Part shown: positions 45,025 through 56,312 of the stretch, piece by piece | Layout of the letters: the number at the start of each line of letters is the position of its first letter | Numbering within the stretch: position 1 is the stretch's first letter | Assembly (NCBI GenBank): GCA_015143295.1 | Contig: CM026565.1 | Location: forward strand, 12,212,041-12,276,040 | Direction: 5' to 3' | DNA: 64,000 nucleotides | Origin: Tetracentron sinense | Lineage: Eukaryota; Streptophyta; Magnoliopsida; Trochodendrales; Trochodendraceae | Translations under genes and position numbers: made by a program | Notes under the pieces: model-generated | Database searches by the model: none | What the model was told of the DNA's origin: nothing | The model's input: only the letters and a program-made list of their open reading frames with translations

Positions 45025-47341
45025 TATCGCATCCCAAAATACCCCCTAGGAGTTTAGGGATACTTTAGGCGTGACAATACGTACCTGCCAAACCATCCTG
45101 TCATGCACAAGATAATTACAATACTAAAACAATGATAATCAGAGTGCGGAAGCCAAACATAAATGCGGAAGCGTAAACTAACTTTTTCTTTTCTTCTAAG
45201 ATTTTCAAAATAGTATTCCAAGTTAACATACATACAAAACATGTCTAAGTCTAAGGTGGACAGGCTCACCTATCAAAATGTCAAAATACATAAGCATCCT
45301 CTCGTACTCTCCCCTCAACAGTAATCGAGGTATGGCCACACGTCAAGGTCTCGGTCCGCCTAAGACTATAGTGGGATAGACGGCTCTCTCTCCTCTATAT
45401 ACTCTTCCTCGACCCAAGGCTCCGGGTCAAGGGCTCCCTCAGTACCTACTGACATGAAAGTACAGCTGAGCATGAAATACTCAGCGAGTACAAGCTACTA
45501 GCTAACCATAACAATAATAAACACGCAAAGAGTAATACAATACCAATCATCAATTCAAGGCAATAATAAAGTCATAGAATTAAACGATATTAAACATGGA
45601 GCAATACTATCATCTTGATGTACGTGCATGAATGCAAAAACGCCGATAAAACTCATGCTTGAAAACCCGTTTCCATATCTCGGTATGCCTTCTGGAAACC
45701 ATGTATGCGTGCATGCATGAATGTCTTGTCATCATCTTGTAAACTTGCATCTTGTAACTTGTGAGCCAGAGGCTAGTACCCGAATCTCCCTGGGCTACCA
45801 ACCTCCTTGATATATAGTTTCCTTGTGAGCTAAGGGCTAGTACCTGAATGTCCCTGGGCTACCAACCTCCTTGACAATATGTGTTTTAGGGGTTTTCTTG
45901 TGAGCCAGAGGCTAGTACCCGTATCTCCCTAGGCTACCAACCTCCTTGACATGCAATATTTTCTTGTTGGTTATTATATGCACATGCTCTTGAAATCTCG
46001 GTTCATGCTATCATGCGTGCTCGTGTACGTGTCAATCGTGATAATCATGGAATAAGGATAATAAGAGAGATATGACATCACCATTCAATTCACAATATAT
46101 GCACATGAGAATTTGAGTAATCAACATGGTATTTAAATCCATTCATCATTCATGAGAATACATGCATAAGGCCCCTTTCCATTTCTTCATTTAAATCATT
46201 ATTTCATAGTTTAGGCATTTCGTCAAACACATCACATACATTGTTTCCTTAGTAGTTCATCTCCTTATTTTAATTGCACATTTTCCATCCAATCACACAA
46301 GGGTAAGTTTGTTATTTGTACAATGCCCATCCTCCATTTCCAACTCACAACCCACACATATCATACATCATACATTCGGCATCCAATCGCCACATCCAAT
46401 CTCCCATCCACACATCCATTCCATTTCCCTTATCTTGTTTATATTTGTTGAGTTAATACAATGCATAGGGAAGGAAAGCATAATATAAATAATCACCATT
46501 TATAATAGAAAACCTAGATTATTGCTAGGGAAAGTTAGTAGGGTGTACTAACCTTGAATCAAGGCTTGATCCTTGGTAGATACCTTGATTGAAGCTCCAA
46601 TTTGCAAGAAGAAAGATCCTTGCTTGAAGAAGGCTTGGTGTGGGGAAGAAACCCTTGAAGTTGCCGTGGAAAATGCTACCCTACCTTGGAGAAGGAGTCC
46701 CACACGAGCTCGAGGTTGGATTTTCGAAATCCAAGCTTTTAGGGATGCTCTTGAGTGCTTAAACCCTTGATCTTACTCTCAAATGGAAAGGGGGCTTTGG
46801 AACCCTAGTTTCTTCTCCCTCTCTCTCAAATATCCTTAAGTGTAGTGAATGAGGGCTCAAAGGTTCGAGCAAGCCCTTATGGGTAAGGGTTTAACGCTTA
46901 AAAGACGAAAAAGCCTTTACTGAAATTTCTGTAAAAACGCGAAGACCGAGCGATCGGTGGTTATGACCGATCGATCGGTTGCCTACCGAGCGATCGGTGT
47001 TCTGACCGATCGATCGGTCAAAAAACTACTCTCTGGAAAATTTTCCCATACAAAATTTTTGACCGTTCTATAGCTACCGATCGATCGGTTTTGGACCGAT
47101 CGTTCGCTGACTGGACCGAGCGATCGGTGCTCTGCAGGTCTGGACTATTTTGACCATATCTTTTGACTCGCTCGTCCGATTTTGACGATTCAACTTGCGT
47201 TGGGTTCGTCTTTCAGAAAGCAACATTTCTAACATTTCAGAATTTCTGATTTCTCCCTTATTTATTAATTAGACTACTAACCTTATCCAATTAGGCACGA
47301 AAGTGCAATTCATTAAATATAGAAAAGTCCGGGGTGCTACA
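45025..47341 (-). mobile_element. gypsy solo LTR nested in 43485-47850, TSD TTTAC
   Basis: The left border is TATCGCATCCC at 45025 (TG now TA), the right border GGGGTGCTACA at 47341; TTTAC at 45020-45024 and 47342-47346. It is related to the LTR at 40080-42281: large hairpins with GGGCTACCAACCTCCTT at about 45770, 45835 and 45910, and a cassette at 46945-47130 with ACCGATCGATCGGT palindromes. Confidence 0.92.
45366..45455 (-). CDS. LTR micro-ORF, shortened (29 aa)
   Basis: ATG at 45455, TAG at 45366-45368. It reads MSVGTEGALD-PEPWVEEEYIEE and stops after REPSIPL. The FDICAPG part is missing while the frame and the PWVEEEY segment are kept. Either the core is dispensable or this copy is decaying. 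Confidence 0.45.
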   Translation of the reverse strand: MSVGTEGALDPEPWVEEEYIEEREPSIPL

Positions 47342-47524
47342 TTTACCTTTGCAATTGCTTCCCTACGATCACGCGTTTGTGAATGGGGTTGATTTACAGT
47401 TTTTCACCCTTCTTCCTTGCTAAACCTTTGATCCCTCTTCTTGGATCTCTCAAAAATCCATTCTCTCACTCTCTTTTAGGTCTAAAATTTTTTAGAAAAC
47501 CCTTAACTCACGAGTATAAGGGGG

Positions 47525-47532
47525 TATTTATA
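47525..47532 (-). promoter_or_regulatory. TATA box of LTR 43485-47850
   Basis: The minus strand reads TATAAATA, about 50 bases downstream in sense direction of the GC-rich GGCGATCGCC cassette (47577-47623). Confidence 0.5.
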
Positions 47533-47623
47533 GTGTTGGGAGCCCTAGGGACTCTACAAGTCGAAAAACGCACAAGTCCACCGCCGAACGGCGTTTTGGG
47601 CGGCGGCGGGCGATCGCCGGCGG

Positions 47624-47641
47624 TATATATATATATATATT
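47624..47641. repeat. TA microsatellite
   Basis: About nine TA dinucleotides beside the GC-rich cassette at 47577-47623. Confidence 0.9.
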
Positions 47642-47855
47642 TTTAACTCTTTTGCTACTTTTTGATTTTCTTTCTTTTCATGCAATTAAACCTCAAAAAC
47701 GACTTGAATTTAACATTTTATTTGGGTTTTAAAATCACTACATTTAGCATTAAATTTATAGGCTTAACTACATTAAAAGAATTAAACACATGATTCAATA
47801 GCATTTAGTAAAGTTCACAAACATTAAGAGAATAAATTAGGGTCTCTACAACTTC

Positions 47856-48232
47856 CTGACACACTAAGCAGCTGGATACATACTCCGCTACTTCCCTCTT
47901 CATGTTCTGCTACCAAAAGGCCCCTTGAGGTTCCGATACATCTTGGTACCCCCAGGGTGAACGGTATACTTGGACCGGTGAGCTTCGTCTAATATCTCCC
48001 TTCTAAGCTCTTCGTCTGTGGGAACACAAGTTCTTCCTTTGAATGTAATAGTTCTATCTCCTCTTGTGGTGAAATCCTTGCTACCCCTACTAATCATCTT
48101 GTCTCGGTAAGCAAGTAACTTGGTATCCGATTCTTGCAATTCTCGGATCCGAGCCAAGATGTAAGGCTTAGCGGTGATGTTAGCCATTATCAGCCCAAAA
48201 TTAGGGAAACTAAGACTGATGTCAAGGTTAGA
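47856..48232 (-). pseudogene. pol: gypsy integrase zinc-binding fragment of element J
   Basis: The minus strand reads MANITAKPYILARIRELQES, then TFKGRTCVPTDEELRREILD and [20 protein letters not shown], matching the linker and HHCC domain of the intact pol. One base is lost near 47925 (KGPFGSRT replaces the W-rich continuation), and the second half with CLVCQE is in another frame. It ends abruptly at 48233. Confidence 0.85.
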
Positions 48233-50982
48233 TGTGAAAGTATGCCTCTTTTTAATTTTAGAAACACAGTTCTTGGGGGGCATACATCGAATCCCAAGAT
48301 CTGACTAAGATTCTAATTGATTTTATTCAATGAAGGTTAGAATAACATTCACCTTTGCAACTTGGACATTGTTAAGTCAAATCCACATAAGAATGGTACT
48401 CACAAAACTTCACAAGTGTCAAGTCTCCTGTCGATTCTCACGAACCTTCTTTTTCCTTTAAAGCTTTCTCTAAGGAAGCTAATGGCCTTTCCAAATTTTC
48501 CAAGCTCTAGGAATCTTGAATAAAAAATCCAATCTTTTATTATAAAGAACCTTTCTTGATGATCAAGATCCTTGCTCTTCTTCTTCTTGATTATTCAAAA
48601 CTTAGAACACACAAAAGAAGAAAGGGGAGAGGGATGACCCTACACCACTAGAGAGAGGGGTGGGAGAGCGTGAGAGTGAGGAGAGGAGAAAATAAAATTC
48701 TGCAAATTTTTATTGTGTCCCAAGCCTTGGACGTCCACCTCTTTATATATGAGAGCTTGGGTTGCTTGCAACTCAAGAGTCCACTTTCTAATCCAATTAG
48801 AATTCCTCAATTTGTTTCTAATTCTTGATTTCTCCTAATCCAATTAGGATTCCTTGATTAGAAAGAAACTAATAGAATCCTTGTCCAATAAGGAATCTTT
48901 AATTAGTAACTAACTCTAACTGACTAACTAACCTTATCCAATAAGGAGAGTAGTTATTAGATACTAATTAAATAATAATAACAATTATTATTATTTAACA
49001 CCTCCATGAAGTGGGCGTCCCACCCTAGGTGGGCCCCACTCCACACGCCCCTAGGGTTCCAAACCCTATTAGGTCACTTTATGATTCTTTTATCAAAAAT
49101 TCCCAATGGGTCCTACCCATTTGATTTTTCACATTCTTATAGAGCTTCACTATACCATATAGTGATTACTTAGAGAAATTAATTAATTTAATTTGTAGAG
49201 CCCCGAAACTTTTTGCTATGCATTGGAACTTGTGCCAAGGCATTTTGCCTTTGTAATCTTTTTTCTTTCTATGAAATGAGAAATTTTGAACAACTTAAGT
49301 GTTAAAAGGGTAGTGTTCCCAAGTCGGATGTGTCGAAAAACCTGAGTTACTGAAACCATTGGCGGATCAGTCAACTTCAGGGGCAATTTAGTCAATAAAT
49401 AATGTAGAAATTAGAAATTTTGGAACTTTAGGAATGTTCCTTTTTGAAAGGTGAATCCAACGCAAGTTGAATCGTCAAAATCGGACAAACGAGTTGAAAG
49501 TTATGGCCAAATTACCAAAGTGTGGAAAAATGGGAGAAAACAACAAAATCTGAAGGGTGTGATCGATCGCAAGTCAGGTGCGATCGATCGCATGCAGGAA
49601 AAATGGGCCCCAAACTCTCGGGGTCATATGCGATAGATGGATCCCTAGGTGCGATAGATCGCAGGGATCTGCGATCGATCGCGAGAATGTGCGATCGATC
49701 GCATGCAGGCGGGAAATCAGACCAATATGTTCGGGTTCATGTGCGATAGATCGTATCCAGATGCAATCGATCGCAAGGACCTGCGATCAATCATAGATAA
49801 GTGTGCGATCGATCGCATGCGGTAGCAGATTCCGAAATTGAGGGTTTTAACCCTTGATCTATTTGATGGTTTTCATCTGGGGCTTTTGCTAACCTAGAGG
49901 AGAGGAAGAGAAGGGAGAGGAAAAAAGGGGGTTTCCAAGAGGGTTTTGGATTGAAGTGAAGGATTAACTTCACTCTTCTTCCCCAAAATCTCAAGGTCTT
50001 CCTAATCCAAGCTCAAGCAGCACGTGGAGTTCTCCTCCAAGCTAGGCAACGCCTTCCACAAGCTACTTCGAGGGCTTTCTTCGCTCTATTGAGGTCGGTA
50101 CCCTACACTACCCTCCTAGTTCATATTCTTATTCTTTCTATGTTTTCCCTAAATGTTAAACAAGATAATGAGAATGGATGAATGGGTGGAGATGTGTGGA
50201 TGAGTAAGGGCGATTGGATGCCGTTGTGTATGTGTTGTGATGAACAAAATGGGAAGGGCATTGTACCAATAATGAACACACATGTATGTATGAGCTTAAC
50301 CCACCAAGAAATTCAAGATTTAGGTGTAAGCATAATACACATACCAAGTGTTTGATGAAATGCCACAATGAAGAAGATGATGATTTGTTCATAGTAAATG
50401 CATGTGTGAATTCCTTTAACTTTTAGAATAGCTTTTTAATAGTTTCAATGCTCATTTATTTGATTGAATGAATTGTCAAATGCAAATGCTCCTATGCCAA
50501 TGTCATCATTAATTGTACATGAATCCACGAGCACGGCATGTAGTCCACGAGTAGGACCTTCAAGCATTAAACACCGTGTGTTGTTTTCAAGGTTTTATTC
50601 CCAATTTACGAACACCACGACAAGGTCAAATGCAAGGGTTGGTAATAAAGGTAGGGCATATCTTAAGATATGTTTTTCCTTGCTTTTGACACAAACAAGA
50701 AACCGCCACGCAAGAACACTCCATGCATGCATGTTCCATTTAATGCATTCGTTAAAGAGGGGTCTCCCCTCCCTCACAAGTTGCTTCTCATTTAGGAAGA
50801 GGGGTCTCCCCTCCCTCACAAGTAGCGAGATCATGTTTTTTTTTAAAGCAAGCAAGCATGATACAAGCATGACAAGCATGACACGCATGACAAGCATGAC
50901 ATGCATGATACAAGCATGGCACGATACGATACGATATGACAAGACAAGACACATGACAAGACAAGTTTTTAAACATGAAAAG

Positions 50983-52428
50983 TGTCGCGACCCAAGACCC
51001 ACCCTAGGAGTTAGAGTGAATCTTGGACGACTAATCATGGCTTGCATGACTTACTTGACAAACCAACCTGCAAAACCCACAGAGCATATACAATAGAGGA
51101 CAATAATAGCGGAAACATAAACTATAATGCACAGCAGAAGTCTAACAAACCTCTATGTATATACATCTAACCCAAGTTTATACAAAAAGGAAAACAAAAG
51201 AAAGTGCGGACATGCCCATCAAAATGCATGAATGTATATCTCTCATCTCACCCACAGCTCTATCACTCAGAATCTACAACCACTGCCTAATAGTAGCCCT
51301 CTACCGGAGGTTCCTCCAAAGGTTCCTCGACGTACTCCTCCTCCACCCATGGGCCAGGAGCACAGACATCAAAAAGAGCAGCCGCTCCATTATCACTTGC
51401 CGACATAAGAAGTAAGGCTGAGCATGGAATACTCAGCGGGTACCAAATACTAACCAACAGTCATAGCATAAAAATGGCAATACATAAATCAGGAGCAATT
51501 CATATATATTAAACGGGAACAACTCATTTCATACAAGGAAGTAAAGCAATTTATAATCATGCTTGCATTTAGTAAAAAGCCGATAAAATCCTTGAAAACA
51601 CCGTGCACTTGACTTGACTTAAGTACCATTTTCGTGCTTGAAAACTTGTCTTGTCTATCTTGCTTGATTCTTGTAGATCGTGTCATGTCATGCATGTCAT
51701 GCGTGCTTGCTTGTGATCATGTAACTTGTGAGATACACTTGTAAGATGTACTTGTGAGATGCGCTTGTGAGATGCCTTGAGAGGGAAGGGAGACCCTTCT
51801 TTATGCAATGCACTTGAGAGGGAAGGGAGACCCTTCTTCATGATATGTATGTACTTGCGAGGGAAGGGAGGCCCTTCTTTATGCTATGCACTTGTGAGTG
51901 AGGGGAAACCCCTCGTGGAATGTTTATTCTCATTTTCTTGTGAAAAGCGAGGTAAACCATATCGTAGGATATGTCCCACCTCTCAACCTCGTTCTTGAAA
52001 GCCTCGATAAATTCATATCATGCATGCCGTGCCTATGGATTCGTGTGCATACTTGCATTGGAATTTAAAGATGACATTTGGGGATTTCACAATATATAGC
52101 ATGTTGCAAATTAAACAATAAGCATTTATGAAATTTCAAAGAAAACAAGAACTCACACTATCATAAGCCCTAACAAGTTCATAAGTAATTAAGCATGCAT
52201 TTTCTTAATTTATCCTTCGTTTTGTTCACCTTGGCATTTCATCAAACATAGGGTGTGTCCATTATTTATTTCAACCTAAATCATGCTTTTCTAGGTGGGT
52301 TATGCTCACATCATACATGTTTGTTCATTATGGGTACAATGCCCTCCCCATTTCATTCATCACATCATTTCACACGGCATCCAATCGCCAACACCCCTCT
52401 CCATTCACACCATTCACCATTTCAACTC
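50983..52428 (-). repeat. 3' LTR of element B, truncated
   Basis: It corresponds to 53751-55170 of the 5' LTR, with small indels (extra GTGAGATG-type repeats near 51728-51775). It stops at CTC (52426-52428), shared by the LTR (…TTTCAACTC) and gag (…CAGACCTCGTGTG). Confidence 0.93.
51287..51406 (-). CDS. LTR micro-ORF, 39 aa
   Basis: ATG at 51406, TAG at 51287-51289. It reads MSASDNGAAA then LFDVCAPGPWVEEEYVEEP and ends PVEGYY. It differs from its 5' LTR partner (54055-54174) at Gly to Ser, Ser to Asn and Pro to Leu. Confidence 0.5.
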   Translation of the reverse strand: MSASDNGAAALFDVCAPGPWVEEEYVEEPLEEPPVEGYY

Positions 52429-53394
52429 GTGTGTATAGGTTGGAGGGGCCGGAGGTGGAGCATACCTCACCGTCTGAGGTGCAACTGGCCGTGGAGCTGG
52501 AAGAGCCTGAAGCCACGGTGCCTGAGGCATGTACGGCCGTGGAACTGGAGGTGCATAAGATGGCCTCATCGGTGGTGCTGGCCACATGTACTGATACGGG
52601 CCGGTACGAGCCCGCCTCTCTGGAGGTGCTGAACTACTGGCTTGGCCTCTCACCAACTCTCTCTTCTTGGACACGGCCTCGGAATTCGCCTCCACCAATA
52701 AAGCCTTGTCTACTACCTCAGGGTAGGTAGCATGTTTGAAAACCGAAACCTTCTCCATGATAAAATCTTTGAGCCCTTGCTCAAATCTTCTCCCTTTCAT
52801 TGACTCGGTAGCAACCGTGTGAGTCGTGAAGCGTGATAGCTCCGAGAACTTAGCCTCATAAGCGGCCACAGTCATCGAACCTTGCTCTAGGTTGATGAAC
52901 TCTCTTTCTTTCTTTTCCCGTGCCCCAACAGGAAAGTACTTCTTATAAAAAGTATCCTTGAACTCCTCCCAAGTCCAGGGTTGACCCTGCATAGTCAAAT
53001 CTCGTGTCTTCAATGCGGACAACCACCAATGGTGGGCTTCGCCCTCTAGCATGAAAACAGCCCATGCTACTTTCTCTTCCTCTGTGGGCGAGAGGACCAT
53101 AAAGATCTTCTCCATCTGGAGGATCCACGCCTCTGCAGCAAGAGGGTCCACACTCCCATGGAATGATGGAGGCCTCAATCTCCAGAATGCCTCAACTCCA
53201 GCTATACGATGTACTGGAGCTGCGGGCGGTGGAGTAGGTGCCGCCGATGATGGTATAGCCTACCGAGCCACCAGAATGGCGAGAGTCTCAGCAATAGAGC
53301 CTAAGACCTGAGAGAGGTCCGACTGCTCATCCTCATCTCTAGAAGAAGATAAAGCTCTAGTGTGTGGCCCACGATCCCGTGTGCCCCGCCTCAT
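52426..53394 (-). pseudogene. gag: gypsy gag of element B, 3' truncated
   Basis: ATG at 53394; MRRGTRDRGPHTRALSSSRD, then one stop (TAG 53260-53262 at a CAG position). The gag core follows (WTWEEFKDTFYKKYFPVG, EREFINLEQGSM) and the Pro-rich linker to APPTYTHE, where the deletion junction lies just before the zinc knuckle. Apart from the stop the frame is open for about 320 codons. Confidence 0.9.
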
Positions 53395-53733
53395 GACTAA
53401 AGTCCTGAGAATAATAGCACCACATGAGTCTAACTTGAAGCCACAATTTATCACAGTTCCTTTGCACAATAATTCAATTTGTATTAGTTGTATAATACTA
53501 ATATAAATCGCATCACAACCATCAATGTATTTATAATATTATACTTTGGTGTTCTAGCGTTCCTAAGACTCATACTTGGTTGAAACAACCATTTTGATTA
53601 AGACTAAAGTTTAGTCTTACACTTGGATCACGACTCGCTTCCAACTTACTTCCTTCCTAACTTGTTTCCGGGCATATGCTCTTGTCAAGCCGTGGTATTA
53701 GATTCTAAGTGACCCTAGAGACCTAAAGCCTAA

Positions 53734-53745
53734 GCTCTGATACCA
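53734..53745 (-). promoter_or_regulatory. primer binding site of element B
   Basis: The minus strand reads TGGTATCAGAGC, five bases inside the LTR end at 53751. Confidence 0.93.
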
Positions 53746-53750
53746 CTTCT

Positions 53751-55977
53751 TGTCGCGACCCAAGACCCACCCTAGGAGTTAGAGTGAATCTTGGACGACT
53801 AATCATGGCTTGCATGACTTACTTGACAAACCAACCTGCAAAACCCACAGAGCATATACAATAGAGGACAATAATAGCGGAAACATAAACTATAAAGCAC
53901 AGCGGAAGTCTAACAAACCTCTATGTATATACATCTAACCCAAGTTTATACAAAAAGGAAAACAAAAAAAAGTGCGGACCTGCCCGTCAAAATACATAAA
54001 TGTATATCTCTCATCTCACCCACAGCTCTATCACTCAGAATCTACAACCACTACCTAATAGTAGCCCTCTACCGGAGGTTCCTCCAAAGGTTCCTCGACG
54101 TACTCCTCCTCCACCCATGGGCCAGGAGCACAGACATCAAAAGGAGCAGCCGCTCCGCTATCACCTGCCGACATAAGAAGTACGATTGAGCATGGAATAC
54201 TCAGCGGGTACCAAATACCAACCAACAGTCATAGCATAAAAATGGCAATACATAAATCAGGAGCAATTCATATATATTAAATGGGAACAATTCCTTTCAT
54301 ACAAGGAAGTAAAGGAATTTATAATTATGCTTGCATTTCGTAAAAAGTCGATAAAACCCTTGAAAACACCGTGCACTTGACTTGACTTAAGTACCATTTT
54401 CGTGCTTGAAAACTCGTCTTGTCTATCTTGCTTGATTCTTATAGATCGTGTCATGTCATGCATGTCATGCGCGCTTGCTTGTGATCATGTAACTTGTGAG
54501 ATACGCTTGTGAGATGCCTTGAGAGGGAAGGGAGACCCTTCTTTATGCAATGCACTTGAGAGGGAAGGGAGACTCTTCTTCATGATATGTATGTACTTGC
54601 GAGGGAAGGGAGGCCCTTCTTTATGCTATGCACTTGTGAGTGAGGGGAAACCCCTCGTTGAATGTTTATTCTTATTTTCTTGTGAAAAGCGAGGTAAAAC
54701 ATATCGTAGGATATGTCCCACCTCTCAACCTCGTTCTTGAAAGCCTCGTTAAATTCATATCATGCATGCCGTGCCTGTGGATTCGTGTGCATACTTGCAT
54801 TGGAATTTGAAGATGACATTTGGGGATTTCACAATATATAGCATGTTGCAAATTAAACAATAAGCATTTATGAAATTTTAAAGAAAACAAGAACTCACAC
54901 TATCATAAGCCCTAACAAGTTCATAAGTAATTAAGCATGCATTTTCTTACTTTATCATTCGTTTTGTTCACCTTGGCATTGCATCAAACATAGGGTGTGT
55001 CCATTATTTATTTCAACCTAAATCATGCTTTTCTAGGTGGGTTATGCTCACATCATACATGTTTGTTCATTATGGGTACAATGCCCTCCCCATTTCATTC
55101 ATCACATCATTTCACATGGCATCCAATCGCCAACACCCCTCTCCATTCACACCATTCACCATTTCAACTCATAATACATTTACGGGTGAAAGAAAACAAG
55201 GAATACAAAGAATAAGGGAAGAAAGAAAAGCTATAACTAGGAGGGTAGCAAGAGGTACCGACCTCGATCAATGAGGAAGAAAACTCCTCCAAAAACGTTC
55301 GTGAGGCGCTGCCCTAGCTTGGAGAAACTCCTCCTCGCGTGCTTGAATCAGAATCTTGAAGCAATCCAAGCTTGAGGTGATTGTGGGTCTTGAAACCCCT
55401 TTGATTTCTCTCCAAAAGCAAACCCTAGGTTAGGGAACCCTTCTCCTCTTCCTCTAACTCACAAAAGACCCTAAGTGTTGTGTATGAACCCTTAAATTTT
55501 TGGGCAAAGCCTTTAAGGCATGAGTAAAATGCCCAAAAGATGAAAACACCCTTAATAAAAATTCTACAAAAAAACGCGAAGACCGAGCGATCGGTGTTTA
55601 TAACCGATCGATCGGTTGCCTACCGAGCGATCGGTGTGTTGACCGAGCTCTCGACCGAAAATCAACTCTCTGGAAAATTTCCCCATACAAATTCTTCGAT
55701 CAGTCGATAGCTACCGATCGATCAGTTTTGGACCGATGGATCGCTCCATGGACCGAGCGATCGGTTGCCTACAGGTCCAAACTATTTTGGCCATATCTTT
55801 TGACTCGCTCGTCGGATTTCGACGATTCAACTTGCGTTGGGTTCGTACTTCGAAAAGGAACAGTTTTGATGTTTTAAAATTTTCAATTTCTTCCTTCTTT
55901 ATTAATTGTACTACTTTAAAGATAAATTGGCTACAAAAGTGCCATGTATTATGCATGAAAAAGTCCGGGGCTCTACA
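53751..55977 (-). repeat. 5' LTR of element B (2227 bp)
   Basis: Borders TG...CA at 55977 and 53751 on the minus strand. The cassette at 55575-55765 has CCGATCGATCGG motifs, hairpin repeats are at 54519-54660 and the micro-ORF at 54055. It is most similar to 35984-38235 and 29423-31685. Confidence 0.95.
54055..54174 (-). CDS. conserved LTR micro-ORF, 39 aa
   Basis: ATG at 54174, TAG at 54055-54057. It reads MSAGDSGAAA then PFDVCAPGPWVEEEYVEEP and ends PVEGYY; apparently the least altered version of its subfamily. The stem-loop precedes it, with one changed base (GATTGAGCATGG on the plus strand). Confidence 0.55.
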   Translation of the reverse strand: MSAGDSGAAAPFDVCAPGPWVEEEYVEEPLEEPPVEGYY

Positions 55978-56177
55978 AAAAGAGTATTTCAAGTCAAGTG
56001 AAGCACATGATGTTTTTACGAGATTTCTGACTTGATGTGATGCAAAGCTTGAATTATAAACTGTTTCTTTCTTATTATGATATGAACTGCTCCCTGTTTT
56101 ATGTTGTCATTATTATGTTATGGCTGTTGGTTAGTGTTTGGTACCCGCTGAGTATTCCATGCTCAGTCGTACTTCTT

Positions 56178-56312
56178 ATATCGACAGGTGATAGCGGAGC
56201 GGCTGCTCCTTTTGACGTCTGTGCTCCTGGCCTATGGGTGGAGGAGGAGTATGTTGAGGAACCTGTGGAAGAGCCTCATGTAGATGGTTATTCGGTGGTA
56301 GATTCTAGGTGA
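56178..56312 (+). pseudogene. LTR micro-ORF with lost start (ATA)
   Basis: The frame reads ISTGDSGAAA then PFDVCAPGLWVEEEYVEEP; the usual stop is also lost (GYSVVDSR follows, ending at a TGA at 56310-56312). The stem before it is GCTGAG...CTCAGT. Confidence 0.5.

Larger units (their letters stand above)
43485..47850 (-). mobile_element. gypsy-type solo LTR (fifth subfamily) in integrase, imperfect TSD ACTTG/ACTTC
   Basis: TGTCGCGCCCC at 43485 to GGTCTCTACA at 47850; ACTTG (43480-43484) and ACTTC (47851-47855) flank it and integrase coding resumes. Without the nested LTR 45025-47341 it is about 2.05 kb. In sense direction it has a GC-rich CCGCCGGCGATCGCCC cassette, then a TATA box (47525-47532). 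The micro-ORF remnant is at 43763-43909. Confidence 0.85.
40080..48232 (-). mobile_element. gypsy element J: 3' LTR and 3' part of pol, interrupted and truncated
   Basis: The 3' LTR (42281-40080), PPT and pol C-terminus (43484 to about 42380) are followed, across the 43485-47850 insertion, by the integrase N-terminal part (48232-47856). At 48233 a copia-type LTR begins, and the remaining pol, gag and 5' LTR are not found beyond it. The LTR belongs to another subfamily (TGTCGCGCCCCAAAATACC). Stops in integrase show it is dead. Confidence 0.85.
50983..55977 (-). mobile_element. gypsy element B with large internal deletion, TSD AAAAG
   Basis: The minus strand has a complete 5' LTR (55977-53751), a PBS and gag up to the start of the zinc-knuckle region, then a direct jump into the middle of the 3' LTR. 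The rest of gag, all of pol, the PPT and about 0.8 kb of the 3' LTR are missing. Both ends and AAAAG duplications (50978-50982, 55978-55982) are intact, so the deletion followed insertion or occurred before it on the template. Confidence 0.95.
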
